DNA of 18,086 nucleotides. It comes from Dehalococcoidia bacterium UBA5627 (GTDB lineage: Bacteria; Chloroflexota; Dehalococcoidia; Dehalococcoidales; UBA5627). Positions 1 through 7,383 of the stretch are shown one piece after another. The first letter of the stretch is position 1; each line of letters opens with the position of its first letter. Under the pieces are notes generated by a model. It was given only the letters and a program-made list of their open reading frames with translations, had not been told where the DNA came from and did no database searches. Position numbers and translations under genes: made by a program. The stretch covers positions 1-18,086 of the forward strand of contig DIKD01000103.1 in assembly GCA_002421585.1 (NCBI GenBank), read 5' to 3'.

Positions 1-500
1 TGTCTGTAAGCGAAAAAGCATGGGCGGCAAATGCCGAAGCAAAAATGCCGCGCTTCTATTTCGACATAGGCAAAGCCAAAAGCTATTTTGAAAAAGGTCA
101 AACTCCCTGGACACCGGCAATTTCGGTTGTTTTTGCTATGGAAAAAGCGCTACAAATGATGATGGAAGAAGGACTTGAAAATGTATTTGCCCGCCATATA
201 CATATTGCCGATGTTACCAGACAGGGCGTGAAAGAACTCGGTTTAGAGCTTTTTGCAGATGAAAAGTTTGCTTCAAATACCGTAACTTCGGTTCGCGCTC
301 CGGAAGGATTGGACGTCAAACTGCTGCTGAAAACAATGCGTGAACAGTATGACACAGTACTCGGTGGTGGGCAATTACATATGGCAGGTAAGATATTCCG
401 CATCGGGCATCTCGGTTATGTTAGCGAAGAAGATGTTAAAGATGTATTGAACAAATTGAAAGTGGCTTTACCGGAGGCCGGGTTTGAGGTGAAAAGTTAA
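1..500 (+). CDS. PLP-dependent class V aminotransferase (alanine-glyoxylate / serine-pyruvate type), 3' part
   Basis: This is a partial gene: the frame is open from position 3 with no stop, so the start lies before the window and the first ATG in view (45) is internal. The 166 visible residues are the C-terminal small domain of the class V (AGXT/serine-pyruvate) aminotransferase family. The segment reads SVSEKAW, then a PRFYFD stretch and TPWTPAIS, and ends with GGQLHMAGKIFRIGHLG, where the Arg of RIGH normally binds the substrate carboxylate. The PLP lysine is outside the window. The stop is one base from the serA ATG, so the two are surely co-transcribed. That context suggests it transaminates 3-phosphohydroxypyruvate (a SerC role) or hydroxypyruvate/glyoxylate; this is inferred from the neighbour, because the family is broad. 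Family call is firm, substrate uncertain. Confidence 0.88.
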   Translation, partial: SVSEKAWAANAEAKMPRFYFDIGKAKSYFEKGQTPWTPAISVVFAMEKALQMMMEEGLENVFARHIHIADVTRQGVKELGLELFADEKFASNTVTSVRAPEGLDVKLLLKTMREQYDTVLGGGQLHMAGKIFRIGHLGYVSEEDVKDVLNKLKVALPEAGFEVKS

Positions 501-501
501 A

Positions 502-2076
502 ATGAGAGTACTAGTTGCCGACCCCATAGCACAGGAAGGAATAGATTTATTAAGCAAATATGCCCAGGTAGATGTAAAAACAAAGCAATCTCCTGAAGAA
601 ATAATCCCCATAATCGAAAACTATGACGCATTAATTGTTCGCAGTCAGACTCAGGTTACAGCAGATATCATTGCTGCCGGTAAAAATCTGCAGATTATCG
701 GACGTGCAGGAGTCGGCATTGACAATATTGATACAAATGCTGCCAGCCAGCACGGAATTATCGTGGTAAATGCGCCTACCGGCAATACGGTATCAGCCGC
801 AGAACATACGGTCGCATTAATGCTTTCACTGGCTCGTAACATACCACAGGCTAACTCATCCTTAAAATCCGGCAAGTGGCAGAGAGCAGATTTTATGGGA
901 ACGGAAGTAAAAGGTAAAACACTGGGTATCGTGGGGCTCGGTAATGTCGGTTCGGAAGTGGCCAGGCGTGCGCGCGGTTTGGAGATGAAGATTATAGGCT
1001 ATGACCCGATTATTTCCGACGATAGAGCCTCCAATCTGCAGGTAGAGCTGGTTCCTCTGGCACAGTTGATTAAAGAGTCGGATTTTATAACCTTGCACAT
1101 ACCGCTTACGGAATCAACCAAAAATATCATCGGTGAAAAGGAACTCGCTACAGTTAAACCGAATGTACGCATAATCAATGCCGCTCGCGGCGGTCTTATA
1201 GATAACGATGCACTGGTGAAAGCTGTCAATGAAAAGAGAGTTGCCGGTGCCGCAATAGATGTCTTCGAAAATGAACCCTGCACAGAAAGCCCGCTTTTTG
1301 ATTGCGATAATATTATTGTTACCCCTCATCTCGGGGCTTCTACTACCGAAGCGCAGACTCTGGCAGCCACAGAGGTAGTGCAGCAAATTATAGATGTATT
1401 CAACGGCCAGCCTGCCAAATATGCCGTCAATGCACCTTTTATCAAGGCAGAAGCAATGCCTTTCCTCTCACCGTTCCTTGAAGTTTCATCCACTATCGGA
1501 AATGTGGCCAGTTATCTGGGAGAAGGGCAGATGACCGGACTTACTATAAAATATCAGGGTGAAATATCCGGCTATGATACCAACGCTTTGAAAGCGGCAA
1601 TACTCGGAGGTGTGCTAAACCGTTTAACAGAAGAAAGAGTTAATGTTGTTAACGCCAATATTATTGCTGCGCGGCGCGGGATAAAAGTTATCGAACAAAA
1701 AGAATCAACCTGCGAAAACTATGCCAATCTGATTACCATAGAGGTAACCACCAGCTCGGAAACAATTACGGTTGCCGGTACAGTGCTGCGCGGAGAAACA
1801 CATGTAGTCAGGATGAATGACTACTGGATAGATATTGTTCCTACCGGCGGCTACTTCTTGTTCTGCGACCACAGAGACAGGCCGGGGCTCATCGGTGCAG
1901 TAGGCAAGATTGCCGGAGACGGAGATGTAAATATCAGCTATATGCACTTGAGCCGCTTAAAACCCAGAGGACAGGCTCTTATGATTCTTGCGCTGGATGC
2001 CCCTTTCTCAAAGGAACAGATAGAAAAGCTATTAGCTTTGCCGGACGTTTATAGCGCTAAAGTAGTCAAGATATAA
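502..2076 (+). CDS. serA: D-3-phosphoglycerate dehydrogenase
   Basis: The enzyme oxidises 3-phosphoglycerate to 3-phosphohydroxypyruvate with NAD+, the first step of serine synthesis in the cytosol. The protein has 524 residues, the usual size of the long (type I) form. The substrate domain is at both ends of residues 1-310, with the Rossmann GLGNVG at 145-150. The expected catalytic set is visible: Arg229 (NAARGG), Glu258 (FENEP) and His276 (TPHLGAS). An allosteric substrate-binding (ASB) domain follows at about 318-435, and a C-terminal ACT domain at about 450-524 (DRPGLIG, then NISYM), which in this family often gives serine feedback inhibition. The ATG lies one base after the aminotransferase stop and the gene ends three bases before pdxT, so the three form one unit. 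No clear Shine-Dalgarno is needed in this coupled position. Intact. Confidence 0.97.
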   Translation: MRVLVADPIAQEGIDLLSKYAQVDVKTKQSPEEIIPIIENYDALIVRSQTQVTADIIAAGKNLQIIGRAGVGIDNIDTNAASQHGIIVVNAPTGNTVSAAEHTVALMLSLARNIPQANSSLKSGKWQRADFMGTEVKGKTLGIVGLGNVGSEVARRARGLEMKIIGYDPIISDDRASNLQVELVPLAQLIKESDFITLHIPLTESTKNIIGEKELATVKPNVRIINAARGGLIDNDALVKAVNEKRVAGAAIDVFENEPCTESPLFDCDNIIVTPHLGASTTEAQTLAATEVVQQIIDVFNGQPAKYAVNAPFIKAEAMPFLSPFLEVSSTIGNVASYLGEGQMTGLTIKYQGEISGYDTNALKAAILGGVLNRLTEERVNVVNANIIAARRGIKVIEQKESTCENYANLITIEVTTSSETITVAGTVLRGETHVVRMNDYWIDIVPTGGYFLFCDHRDRPGLIGAVGKIAGDGDVNISYMHLSRLKPRGQALMILALDAPFSKEQIEKLLALPDVYSAKVVKI

Positions 2077-2079
2077 AAT

Positions 2080-2658
2080 ATGAATATCGGTGTACTCGCT
2101 CTGCAAGGGTCTTTTATAGAGCATGCCAGTGTTCTTAAACAACCGGGAGTTGAGACTAAACAGGTACGTAAGCCCGACGAACTGAAAGGTTTGGACGGGC
2201 TTATTATTCCCGGTGGAGAAAGCACCGCCATGCTCAATCTGGCTAATAACTATGAACTTATAGAGCCGCTCCGCAGAATGGGGCTCGATGGCTTCCCGAT
2301 GATGGGCACTTGTGCCGGTATGATTCTGCTTGCCAAAACAGTGACTAATTCCGATATCCAAACACTCGGGCTAATGGATATTAAAGTAATGCGTAACGCC
2401 TTCGGCAGACAGCCTGACAGTTTTGAAACAGACCTCGATATTAAAGTGCTGGGGGAAAAGCCATTCCATTCCGTATTTATCCGCGCCCCGTTAATCGAAG
2501 AGGCTGCCGATAATGTGGAGATTCTTGCAAAATTAGATAATGGCACAGTCGTCGCCGTCAGGCAAAATAACCTGCTGGGGATTTCTTTCCACCCGGAACT
2601 GACAGATGATAACAGAATGCATGAGTATTTCTTGAAGATAGTTTCAGGGAATATTTAA
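2080..2658 (+). CDS. pdxT: Pyridoxal 5'-phosphate synthase glutaminase subunit PdxT
   Basis: PdxT hydrolyses glutamine and passes ammonia to PdxS, which builds PLP from ribose 5-phosphate and glyceraldehyde 3-phosphate (the DXP-independent route). The 192 residues match the normal length. The class I-type glutaminase triad is visible: Cys78 in GTCAGM, with His171 and Glu173 in HPEL. The PGGEST loop at 44-49 is diagnostic for PdxT/SNO rather than other amidotransferases. It starts three bases after serA with no good ribosome-binding site, so translation is probably coupled. The synthase partner pdxS, usually adjacent, is not in this window. Placement behind a PLP enzyme gene and serA is sensible but not the common arrangement. 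Just after its stop begins a MITE-like repeat. Confidence 0.95.
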   Translation: MNIGVLALQGSFIEHASVLKQPGVETKQVRKPDELKGLDGLIIPGGESTAMLNLANNYELIEPLRRMGLDGFPMMGTCAGMILLAKTVTNSDIQTLGLMDIKVMRNAFGRQPDSFETDLDIKVLGEKPFHSVFIRAPLIEEAADNVEILAKLDNGTVVAVRQNNLLGISFHPELTDDNRMHEYFLKIVSGNI

Positions 2659-2664
2659 TCGCTT

Positions 2665-2820
2665 AAAACCCTCTCAATCTCCCTTTACAAAGTGGGAAAT
2701 GACTATTATGTTGACTTTTTTTTATCATCAAGAAAAGTGCTTTTCGTTTAATTTATATTATTTTACGTTATAAAGAGAGCGTATTCTTCCACTTTGGAAA
2801 AGGGGAATCAAAGGGGATTT
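2665..2820. repeat. MITE-like element with imperfect terminal inverted repeats
   Basis: The first about 38 bases (2665-2703) read AAAACCCTCTCAATCTCCC then TTTACAAAGTGGG. The reverse complement of the last about 40 (2781-2820) reads AAATCCCCTTTGATTCCCC then TTTTCCAAAGTGG. The ends therefore pair imperfectly, with CCCTTT..CAAAGTGG conserved, around an AT-rich 75-nt core with a small GAAAAG-TG-CTTTTC hairpin. There is no coding sequence. Non-autonomous elements of this shape are common in intergenic space; I cannot name a family or see target-site duplications. Confidence 0.55.
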
Positions 2821-2864
2821 GATTCGATTATTATAGTGATTTGCATATTGTATCTCATGCGCGT

Positions 2865-2931
2865 ACGACCAATGGTCGTCCCTACGTTTTTTTGTCATGC
2901 CGAGCGTAGCAAAGCATCTAAATGCAATTCG
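2865..2931 (+). repeat. Direct repeat copy A (67 nt) headed by an ACGACCA-A-TGGTCGT hairpin
   Basis: Pairs with 3262-3328: 57 of 67 bases match by eye. It begins with a perfect 7-bp stem and one-base loop, then CCTACG, seven T, and a tail ending TCTAAATGCAATTCG. The hairpin plus T7 could act as a terminator for transcripts arriving from pdxT. The repetition marks it as a dispersed genomic repeat rather than a gene-specific signal. Confidence 0.65.
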
Positions 2932-3037
2932 ATATTTATCGCTGTTCCCTTCGACAGGCCTCCTTCGTCAAGCTCAGGACAGGCTCTATGAACGGAAATA
3001 TGGATTATTTTGTCATGCTGAATTCGTGACGGACTAA

Positions 3038-3063
3038 CGAAGTCCCGATTAATCGGGATTTCG
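3038..3063. repeat. 26-nt palindrome (CGAAG-TCCCGATTAATCGGGA-TTTCG)
   Basis: The 16-base core TCCCGATTAATCGGGA is a perfect palindrome and the flanking arms extend it with one G/T mismatch. A related but shorter stem (CCCGAT-AA-ATCGGG) is at 3171-3184. Repeats of this kind are typically dispersed intergenic palindromic units. Confidence 0.6.
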
Positions 3064-3077
3064 TCTCTACAAGCCGG

Positions 3078-3094
3078 ACCTCAACATCTGAGGT
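3078..3094. repeat. Short hairpin ACCTCA-N5-TGAGGT
   Basis: A perfect 6-bp stem with a 5-nt loop, lying within the palindrome cluster between pdxT and the DUF1015 gene. Function unknown. Confidence 0.4.
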
Positions 3095-3170
3095 GGGGAT
3101 TTATAAAGTGTTCCTGCCTGTTGCCGAAGTAGCCTGATGTTCTGCTACTCCCCACCCCCGAGAACCTTCT

Positions 3171-3184
3171 CCCGATAAATCGGG
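3171..3184. repeat. Short hairpin CCCGAT-AA-ATCGGG
   Basis: A perfect 6-bp stem with a 2-nt loop, sharing its arm sequence with the 26-nt palindrome at 3038. It probably belongs to the same repeat family. Confidence 0.45.
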
Positions 3185-3217
3185 GTCAGGATGACAATAT
3201 AATCGTTACTCCCGTAG

Positions 3218-3236
3218 GGACGGGCATTGCCCGTCC
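3218..3236. repeat. Palindromic unit GGACGGGCA-T-TGCCCGTCC
   Basis: A perfect 9-bp G+C-rich stem with a one-base loop, preceded by CCCGTAG. Its design (a GTAGGG lead, a 9-bp arm, one-base centre) parallels the unit at 3260-3278, although the arm sequence differs. Both look like dispersed intergenic palindromes. Confidence 0.6.
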
Positions 3237-3261
3237 GCCATATACGGAAACATAAAAGCGG

Positions 3262-3328
3262 GCGACCAATGGTCGCCCCTACGTTTTTTTATCGTACTGA
3301 GCCTAGCAAAGAATCTAAATACAGTTCG
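3262..3328 (+). repeat. Direct repeat copy B (67 nt) headed by a GGGCGACCA-A-TGGTCGCCC hairpin
   Basis: This is the second copy of the repeat at 2865-2931. Here the hairpin stem is a perfect 9 bp (3260-3278), followed by CTACG and seven T. The two base changes in the stem relative to copy A are compensatory (A-T to G-C), which suggests the stem itself is under selection or that two versions of a structured repeat family are present. It ends next to the stop codon of the DUF1015 gene. Confidence 0.65.
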
Positions 3329-3331
3329 CTA

Positions 3332-4639
3332 CTACACCAAATGGTTCACTATCAACCCTGACGGCAGCTTGGGATAGAAATAGGTGGATTTGCGCGGCAT
3401 TCTGTCTTTTACATCAGCGATATCCTTAATAGTCTGCCCTTTTACCATATTCATAATAATGGCAAGCTGGCAATCACCGTTTAAGGCTCTGTTCACCGCT
3501 TCCTTCCTTTCGTGAGTATAAGCAATTCGCTTTTCATCATCGCTCTGTATGCCCAAAATCTTTTCCAGTATGACATGGTCAACTACGCTGACATCCATTT
3601 TTTTATATACATCGGAGCGTTCCGCCGGCATCATAGCAACAGCAGTATTCAAATCCTTCAATGTCAAAATTGATACAGCTCCCTGCTTTAAGCCGATAAT
3701 CGTCAATTTCATATTTGCTTCGTCCTCAATAATTGAATCTACTTTCTGCCACACGTCGGAGTCATCAAGAGATAAATGCTCAATATCAAAATATAATGCC
3801 AGTTTTCCGTCAAGGTTGTTGATTACATCCGGCTCCAGCCCGTGCAACAGGCGATGCGTGGGAAAGATAATGAGATTGGGGTCATCCATATCCATCAGTG
3901 TCATCATAACAAAGTTATAAGGGGCATCGTGGTTTTCAACTTCATCGCAGGTACTGCGTTCTTTTTTGTAAATCAATGCGCTCTCATATCTGTGATGTCC
4001 GTCGGCAATGTAGAGCGGTTTATCATTAAAATAATCGCAAAACTCTTTTACCGCCTTAGGCTCTGTAATTGTCCATACATTATGCCGCTCGCCATCAATT
4101 TCATTAGTAGAAATCAGTAATTTGCCGATATCCATTTTTTTCAAAAAAGACGTGACTTTAAGGTCCTTATCTTCGTACATGGACATCACGGAACTGGTAT
4201 TGGCGTTCAATGCCCATAAAAGATTGATTCTATCCTTCTTGGGTCCCTTAAAAGTATTTTCATGCGGGCGTATGATATTTTTATCCCAGTCTTCCAATCT
4301 CACCCTGACAATCAGCGAACGTCTCTTATATTCATCCCCTTCGAGATGAAAAAATTGGTCGTGCACATAAATTGCCGGCTCTTCATCGGTAATCATAACT
4401 TTTTGTTCCAGCCACTGCTGAAAAAGAGCAGCCGAGCGGGTATATCTGTTATTTTCCTCTGAATCGTCCGCTTGCAGACGATTATATTCTATGCGGATAA
4501 AGTTGTAGGCATTGCGATTGTGCAGTTGTTTATCCATATCGGGAGATATAATATCGTAAGGAGGACAAATTACACTTGAAATGTCACCCGTTACCTCCCT
4601 ATTATAATGCACACCTCGAAAAGGTTTGATTTCAGCCAT
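3332..4639 (-). CDS. DUF1015 family protein (conserved, function unproven; ParB/SerK-like motif)
   Basis: The 435-residue protein is recognisable as DUF1015 (COG4198) by its N-terminal KPFRGVHYN, the CPPYDIIS at about 25-32, RPHENTFKGPKKDR at about 124-137 and above all YIADGHHRYES at 210-220. It has no signal peptide or membrane segment, so it is cytosolic. The DGHHR core recalls the nucleotide-binding motif of the ParB/sulfiredoxin fold, including the archaeal free serine kinase SerK. A small-metabolite kinase role is therefore possible but only inferred. The start ATG has GGAGAG upstream, about 10 bases away, inside the gap after ligA. It lies 27 nt downstream of ligA on the same strand and is probably co-transcribed with it, and it converges on serA-pdxT. 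Family assignment is firm, function is not. Confidence 0.9.
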   Translation of the reverse strand: MAEIKPFRGVHYNREVTGDISSVICPPYDIISPDMDKQLHNRNAYNFIRIEYNRLQADDSEENNRYTRSAALFQQWLEQKVMITDEEPAIYVHDQFFHLEGDEYKRRSLIVRVRLEDWDKNIIRPHENTFKGPKKDRINLLWALNANTSSVMSMYEDKDLKVTSFLKKMDIGKLLISTNEIDGERHNVWTITEPKAVKEFCDYFNDKPLYIADGHHRYESALIYKKERSTCDEVENHDAPYNFVMMTLMDMDDPNLIIFPTHRLLHGLEPDVINNLDGKLALYFDIEHLSLDDSDVWQKVDSIIEDEANMKLTIIGLKQGAVSILTLKDLNTAVAMMPAERSDVYKKMDVSVVDHVILEKILGIQSDDEKRIAYTHERKEAVNRALNGDCQLAIIMNMVKGQTIKDIADVKDRMPRKSTYFYPKLPSGLIVNHLV

Positions 4640-4666
4640 TTAAATCGTTTCTCTCCATCTCTCTTC

Positions 4667-6694
4667 TTATTTATTTAAAAGCTCCAGAAATTCGCTTTCA
4701 TTGATTATTTTAATGCCCATTTCCCGGGCACGTTCCAGCTTGGAGCCGGGCTCTTCCCCAACCACCAAAAAATTCGTTTTTTTAGTCACATCGCTCTTTG
4801 CCGCCCCACCAAGCTGTTTTATCTTTTCTTCAGCTTCAGTACGAGACATCGATTCCAGTTTGCCGGTAATCACAAATTCCATTCCGCCCAGCATTTTTCC
4901 CCCGGTTTCTTTATTCACCAAGCTCATCAGCACACCGGCTCTTTCCAGCTTTTCAATTATTTCCCTGTTTTTTGGATTGCCGAAATACGCCACGATGCTG
5001 TCGGAAATCTTGGGACCGACAGAGGGAATTTCCTCTAGTTTCTCTTTAGTTGCCCCGGATAAATTATCTATACTTCCAAATTCATTAGCAAGAATATCCG
5101 CCATCTCTTCACCTACATGCCGGATTCCCAGTGCAAATATCAGATTACCCAGAGGGCGCTGTTTGCTTTTTTCAATTGCATCCAGCATATTATCAACGCT
5201 CTTTTCCGCCATTCTATCGATACTTAAAAGCTCTTCCCTTTTATTTTTAAGAGTATATAAATCGGCAAAATCGCCTGCCAGTCCTTCCTTATAAAGCAAA
5301 ACGCTCATTTTTTCACCCACGCCGCGTATGTCCATTGCTCCGCGCGATGCGAAATGCTCTATTTTTAACACTGCTTGAGCCGGACAGGCGGCATCGGGGC
5401 AATAATACATCACTTCACCTTCGGGTTTATAGATGCGACTGCCGCATTCCGGGCAAACCCCGTTTACCTTAGCCGGCAAGTTAAACTCCACTGATATTGC
5501 AGGGCGCTTTGAAAGTACCGGACCCACAATCTGAGGAATGACATCGCCCGCCCTCTGGATTATTACTGTATCACCCTCACGAATATCTTTCCTTCTTATA
5601 TCATCTTCGTTATGTAATGTAGCCTGTCTGATAGTCACCCCGCCGACAGATACCGGTTCCAGCACGGCATAAGGATTTAATGTCCCAGTTCTGCCGACAT
5701 TTATGCGTATTTCTTTTAAGATAGTATGTGCCTGCATTGCGGGAAACTTGTAAGCAACAGCCCAGCGCGGCTCACGCCCTACATCCCCCAACTGCTTTTG
5801 CAAATCAATGCTGTCCACCTTGGCAACAATGCCGTCGGCGTCATACGGCAAACTCTCACGCTTTTCCTTCCATTCATTGCGATATGCTTCAACCTGTTCT
5901 ATAGTTTCAACCAGCCGGTTATTGGGATTGATTTTAAACCCGAGAGATTTCATATAATTCAACGATTCACTGTGCGTTTTCGGAAACTGCACACCTTCAA
6001 TACGTGCCAGTGTGTAAATATAGATATCCAGCGGGCGTGTTGCGGTTACGGCAGAATCCAGCTGGCGTAAAGAACCGGCAGCAGCATTTCTCGGATTGGC
6101 AAAAAGCGGCTGCCCTTGTGCTGCTCGTTCTCTATTCAGTTTATTAAAACCGGCACGCGGTATAAACACCTCACCTCTTACTTCAATCAGAGAAGGCGCT
6201 CCTTTGGGTAAAGTAAGTGGAATGCTTTTAATCGTTCTCAGGTTTTGCGTAATATTTTCGCCCTTGTACCCGTCACCACGCGTCGCCCCTACAGTAAATC
6301 TTCCATCTACATATATTAGAGAAACGGATAAGCCATCCATCTTATGTTCGCAAACGAAGGCAGGACTTTGTCCGCTTAAGAGCTTTAGAGTACGTTTATA
6401 CCATGCCTCCAGTTCCTCTTTTGAAAAAACGTTTCCCAACGATAATAAAGGCACTTTATGCTCAACGATTCCAAAAGCCTCAAGCGGAGCTGCACCCACT
6501 CTTTGCGTGGGTGATTCGGGGGTTAAAAATTGCGGAAATTCCTCTTCCAGACGACGAAGCCTTTGCATCATTGAATCATATTCTTCATCGCTGATTTCAG
6601 GGCTATCCAATACGTAATACAGATAATTATGGCGGTTGATTTCCGCCCTCAGATTATCGATTTCCGATTGAACATCATTCGTTTTCATTTGCAT
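4667..6694 (-). CDS. ligA: NAD-dependent DNA ligase LigA
   Basis: LigA seals nicks in duplex DNA with NAD+ as adenylate donor and is essential for replication and repair. The 675 residues match the normal length and all modules are present. The Ia domain includes the NYLYYV/DEEYD region at 23-40. The adenylation domain has Lys118 in KMDG. The OB fold lies around 320-400. The zinc finger has Cys414, Cys417, Cys432 and Cys437. Helix-hairpin-helix repeats fill about 450-585, and a BRCT domain spans about 600-675 (GGMEFVITGKL). Two in-frame ATGs (6694 and 6688) are possible starts and neither has a good Shine-Dalgarno. A TATAAT on the minus strand at 6709-6714 lies only 14 bases before the first, suggesting a very short leader. 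It diverges from pth and is followed by the DUF1015 gene. Confidence 0.98.
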   Translation of the reverse strand: MQMKTNDVQSEIDNLRAEINRHNYLYYVLDSPEISDEEYDSMMQRLRRLEEEFPQFLTPESPTQRVGAAPLEAFGIVEHKVPLLSLGNVFSKEELEAWYKRTLKLLSGQSPAFVCEHKMDGLSVSLIYVDGRFTVGATRGDGYKGENITQNLRTIKSIPLTLPKGAPSLIEVRGEVFIPRAGFNKLNRERAAQGQPLFANPRNAAAGSLRQLDSAVTATRPLDIYIYTLARIEGVQFPKTHSESLNYMKSLGFKINPNNRLVETIEQVEAYRNEWKEKRESLPYDADGIVAKVDSIDLQKQLGDVGREPRWAVAYKFPAMQAHTILKEIRINVGRTGTLNPYAVLEPVSVGGVTIRQATLHNEDDIRRKDIREGDTVIIQRAGDVIPQIVGPVLSKRPAISVEFNLPAKVNGVCPECGSRIYKPEGEVMYYCPDAACPAQAVLKIEHFASRGAMDIRGVGEKMSVLLYKEGLAGDFADLYTLKNKREELLSIDRMAEKSVDNMLDAIEKSKQRPLGNLIFALGIRHVGEEMADILANEFGSIDNLSGATKEKLEEIPSVGPKISDSIVAYFGNPKNREIIEKLERAGVLMSLVNKETGGKMLGGMEFVITGKLESMSRTEAEEKIKQLGGAAKSDVTKKTNFLVVGEEPGSKLERAREMGIKIINESEFLELLNK

Positions 6695-6719
6695 ATTAAG
6701 TATATCAGATTATACGGGG

Positions 6720-6748
6720 TTGATTAAATCAGGCGCAGGTATTATTCT
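6720..6748 (+). promoter_or_regulatory. Putative pth promoter (TTGATT-17-TATTCT), near-leaderless
   Basis: In the 62-nt divergent gap between ligA and pth, TTGATT (6720-6725) and TATTCT (6743-6748) are separated by 17 bases. Only eight bases lie between the -10 box and the pth ATG, so the transcript would have almost no leader. No Shine-Dalgarno is present, which agrees with this. Confidence 0.45.
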
Positions 6749-6756
6749 AATATCTG

Positions 6757-7335
6757 ATGAAATTAATTGTTGGGCTCGGCAACCCGGGACAGGGATATTC
6801 GAATAACCGTCATAACATCGGTTTCATGTGCCTGAAACATTTTTCAAAAGAGCATAAAATCGAATTTGACAAGAAGCAGGCGGATGCCAGAATCGGGCGC
6901 GGTAATATAGAAGGAGTCGATGTCGTTCTGGCAAAACCTCAGACCTATATGAATCTGAGCGGAAAATCGGTAAACCGCCTGATGCAAAAGTATAAACTCA
7001 AACCTGAGGATATAATCGTAGTTCATGACGATATGGATTTGCCATTGGGAAAAGTGCGCATCAGAATGGGCGGCAGTTCGGGCGGCCATAAAGGCATTAA
7101 CTCCATAATCGCACTAATCGGAACACGGGAATTTATAAGGATTAAAGTCGGTATCGGACGCCCCGAGAAAGATGAAGAAGACAGGTTCTACGACCGCGAT
7201 ATTGTCGACTATGTACTGAGTAATTTTTCGCGTGATGAAAAGAGGCAACTTGAGCCGGCAATCGAAAAGGTTTCAAATGCTCTGCTATGCCTTATAACCG
7301 AGGGGCTGGAACCTGCAATGAATAAGTGTAATTAA
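6757..7335 (+). CDS. pth: Peptidyl-tRNA hydrolase
   Basis: Pth cleaves peptidyl-tRNA released from stalled ribosomes, recycling tRNA in the cytosol. The 192-residue protein has the standard single domain. The signature GLGNPG at 6-11 contains Asn9, His19 is the catalytic base (NNRHN), Asn66 lies in TYMNLSG, Asp91 in HDDMDLP, and Asn115 in GGHKGINS; these match the known active-site set of bacterial Pth. The start is fixed by the MKLIVGLGNPG beginning, as in relatives. There is no Shine-Dalgarno, and a promoter ends eight bases upstream, so translation may be leaderless. It diverges from ligA, and a separate promoter follows immediately after its stop. Confidence 0.97.
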   Translation: MKLIVGLGNPGQGYSNNRHNIGFMCLKHFSKEHKIEFDKKQADARIGRGNIEGVDVVLAKPQTYMNLSGKSVNRLMQKYKLKPEDIIVVHDDMDLPLGKVRIRMGGSSGGHKGINSIIALIGTREFIRIKVGIGRPEKDEEDRFYDRDIVDYVLSNFSRDEKRQLEPAIEKVSNALLCLITEGLEPAMNKCN

Positions 7336-7337
7336 CT

Positions 7338-7367
7338 TTGCCAACGTCTTGATTTGAATGCTATAAT
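7338..7367 (+). promoter_or_regulatory. Putative promoter of the TIGR00725-eno-tcmP-dehydratase-gap operon
   Basis: TTGCCA (7338-7343) and a consensus TATAAT (7362-7367) are 18 bases apart, right after the pth stop. Transcription would start near 7374. This rules out the upstream ATG at 7354 as a start for the next gene and supports the one at 7384, with a leader of only about ten bases. Confidence 0.55.
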
Positions 7368-7383
7368 CCGATTGTTTCAGATA

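Larger units (their letters stand above)
2659..3331. other. Repeat-filled intergenic region between convergent pdxT and the DUF1015 gene
   Basis: This 673-nt gap holds no convincing gene. It contains, in order, a MITE-like element (2665-2820), the first copy of a direct repeat (2865-2931), a stretch at about 2948-2986 with two related TTCG(A/T)CA..GGAC/AGGC units, and hairpins at 3038-3063, 3078-3094, 3171-3184, 3218-3236 and 3260-3278. The second direct repeat copy (3262-3328) ends only three bases before the DUF1015 stop codon. A 65-codon frame at 2794-2991 runs through these repeats and is not protein-like. The hairpins may also end transcription from both sides, but none has a classical G+C stem plus uninterrupted T-run that I would call a terminator with confidence, apart from the T7 tracts after the two GACCA-A-TGGTC hairpins. 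Confidence 0.7.

Noticed and set aside
2794..2991. 65-codon plus-strand frame between pdxT and the DUF1015 gene
   Set aside because: It runs through dispersed repeats, has no ribosome-binding site and reads as low-quality sequence.
2865..3328. Possible CRISPR array
   Set aside because: Only two diverged copies of one repeat, mixed with unrelated palindromes, no regular spacers and no cas genes.
4701..5294. 197-codon frame opposite ligA
   Set aside because: It is antisense to a fully intact ligA and shows no family features; it is Ser- and Leu-rich, as expected from reverse reading.
7354..7383. Upstream ATG extension of the TIGR00725 gene
   Set aside because: It lies before the -10 box at 7362-7367 and adds ten residues that do not belong to the family.
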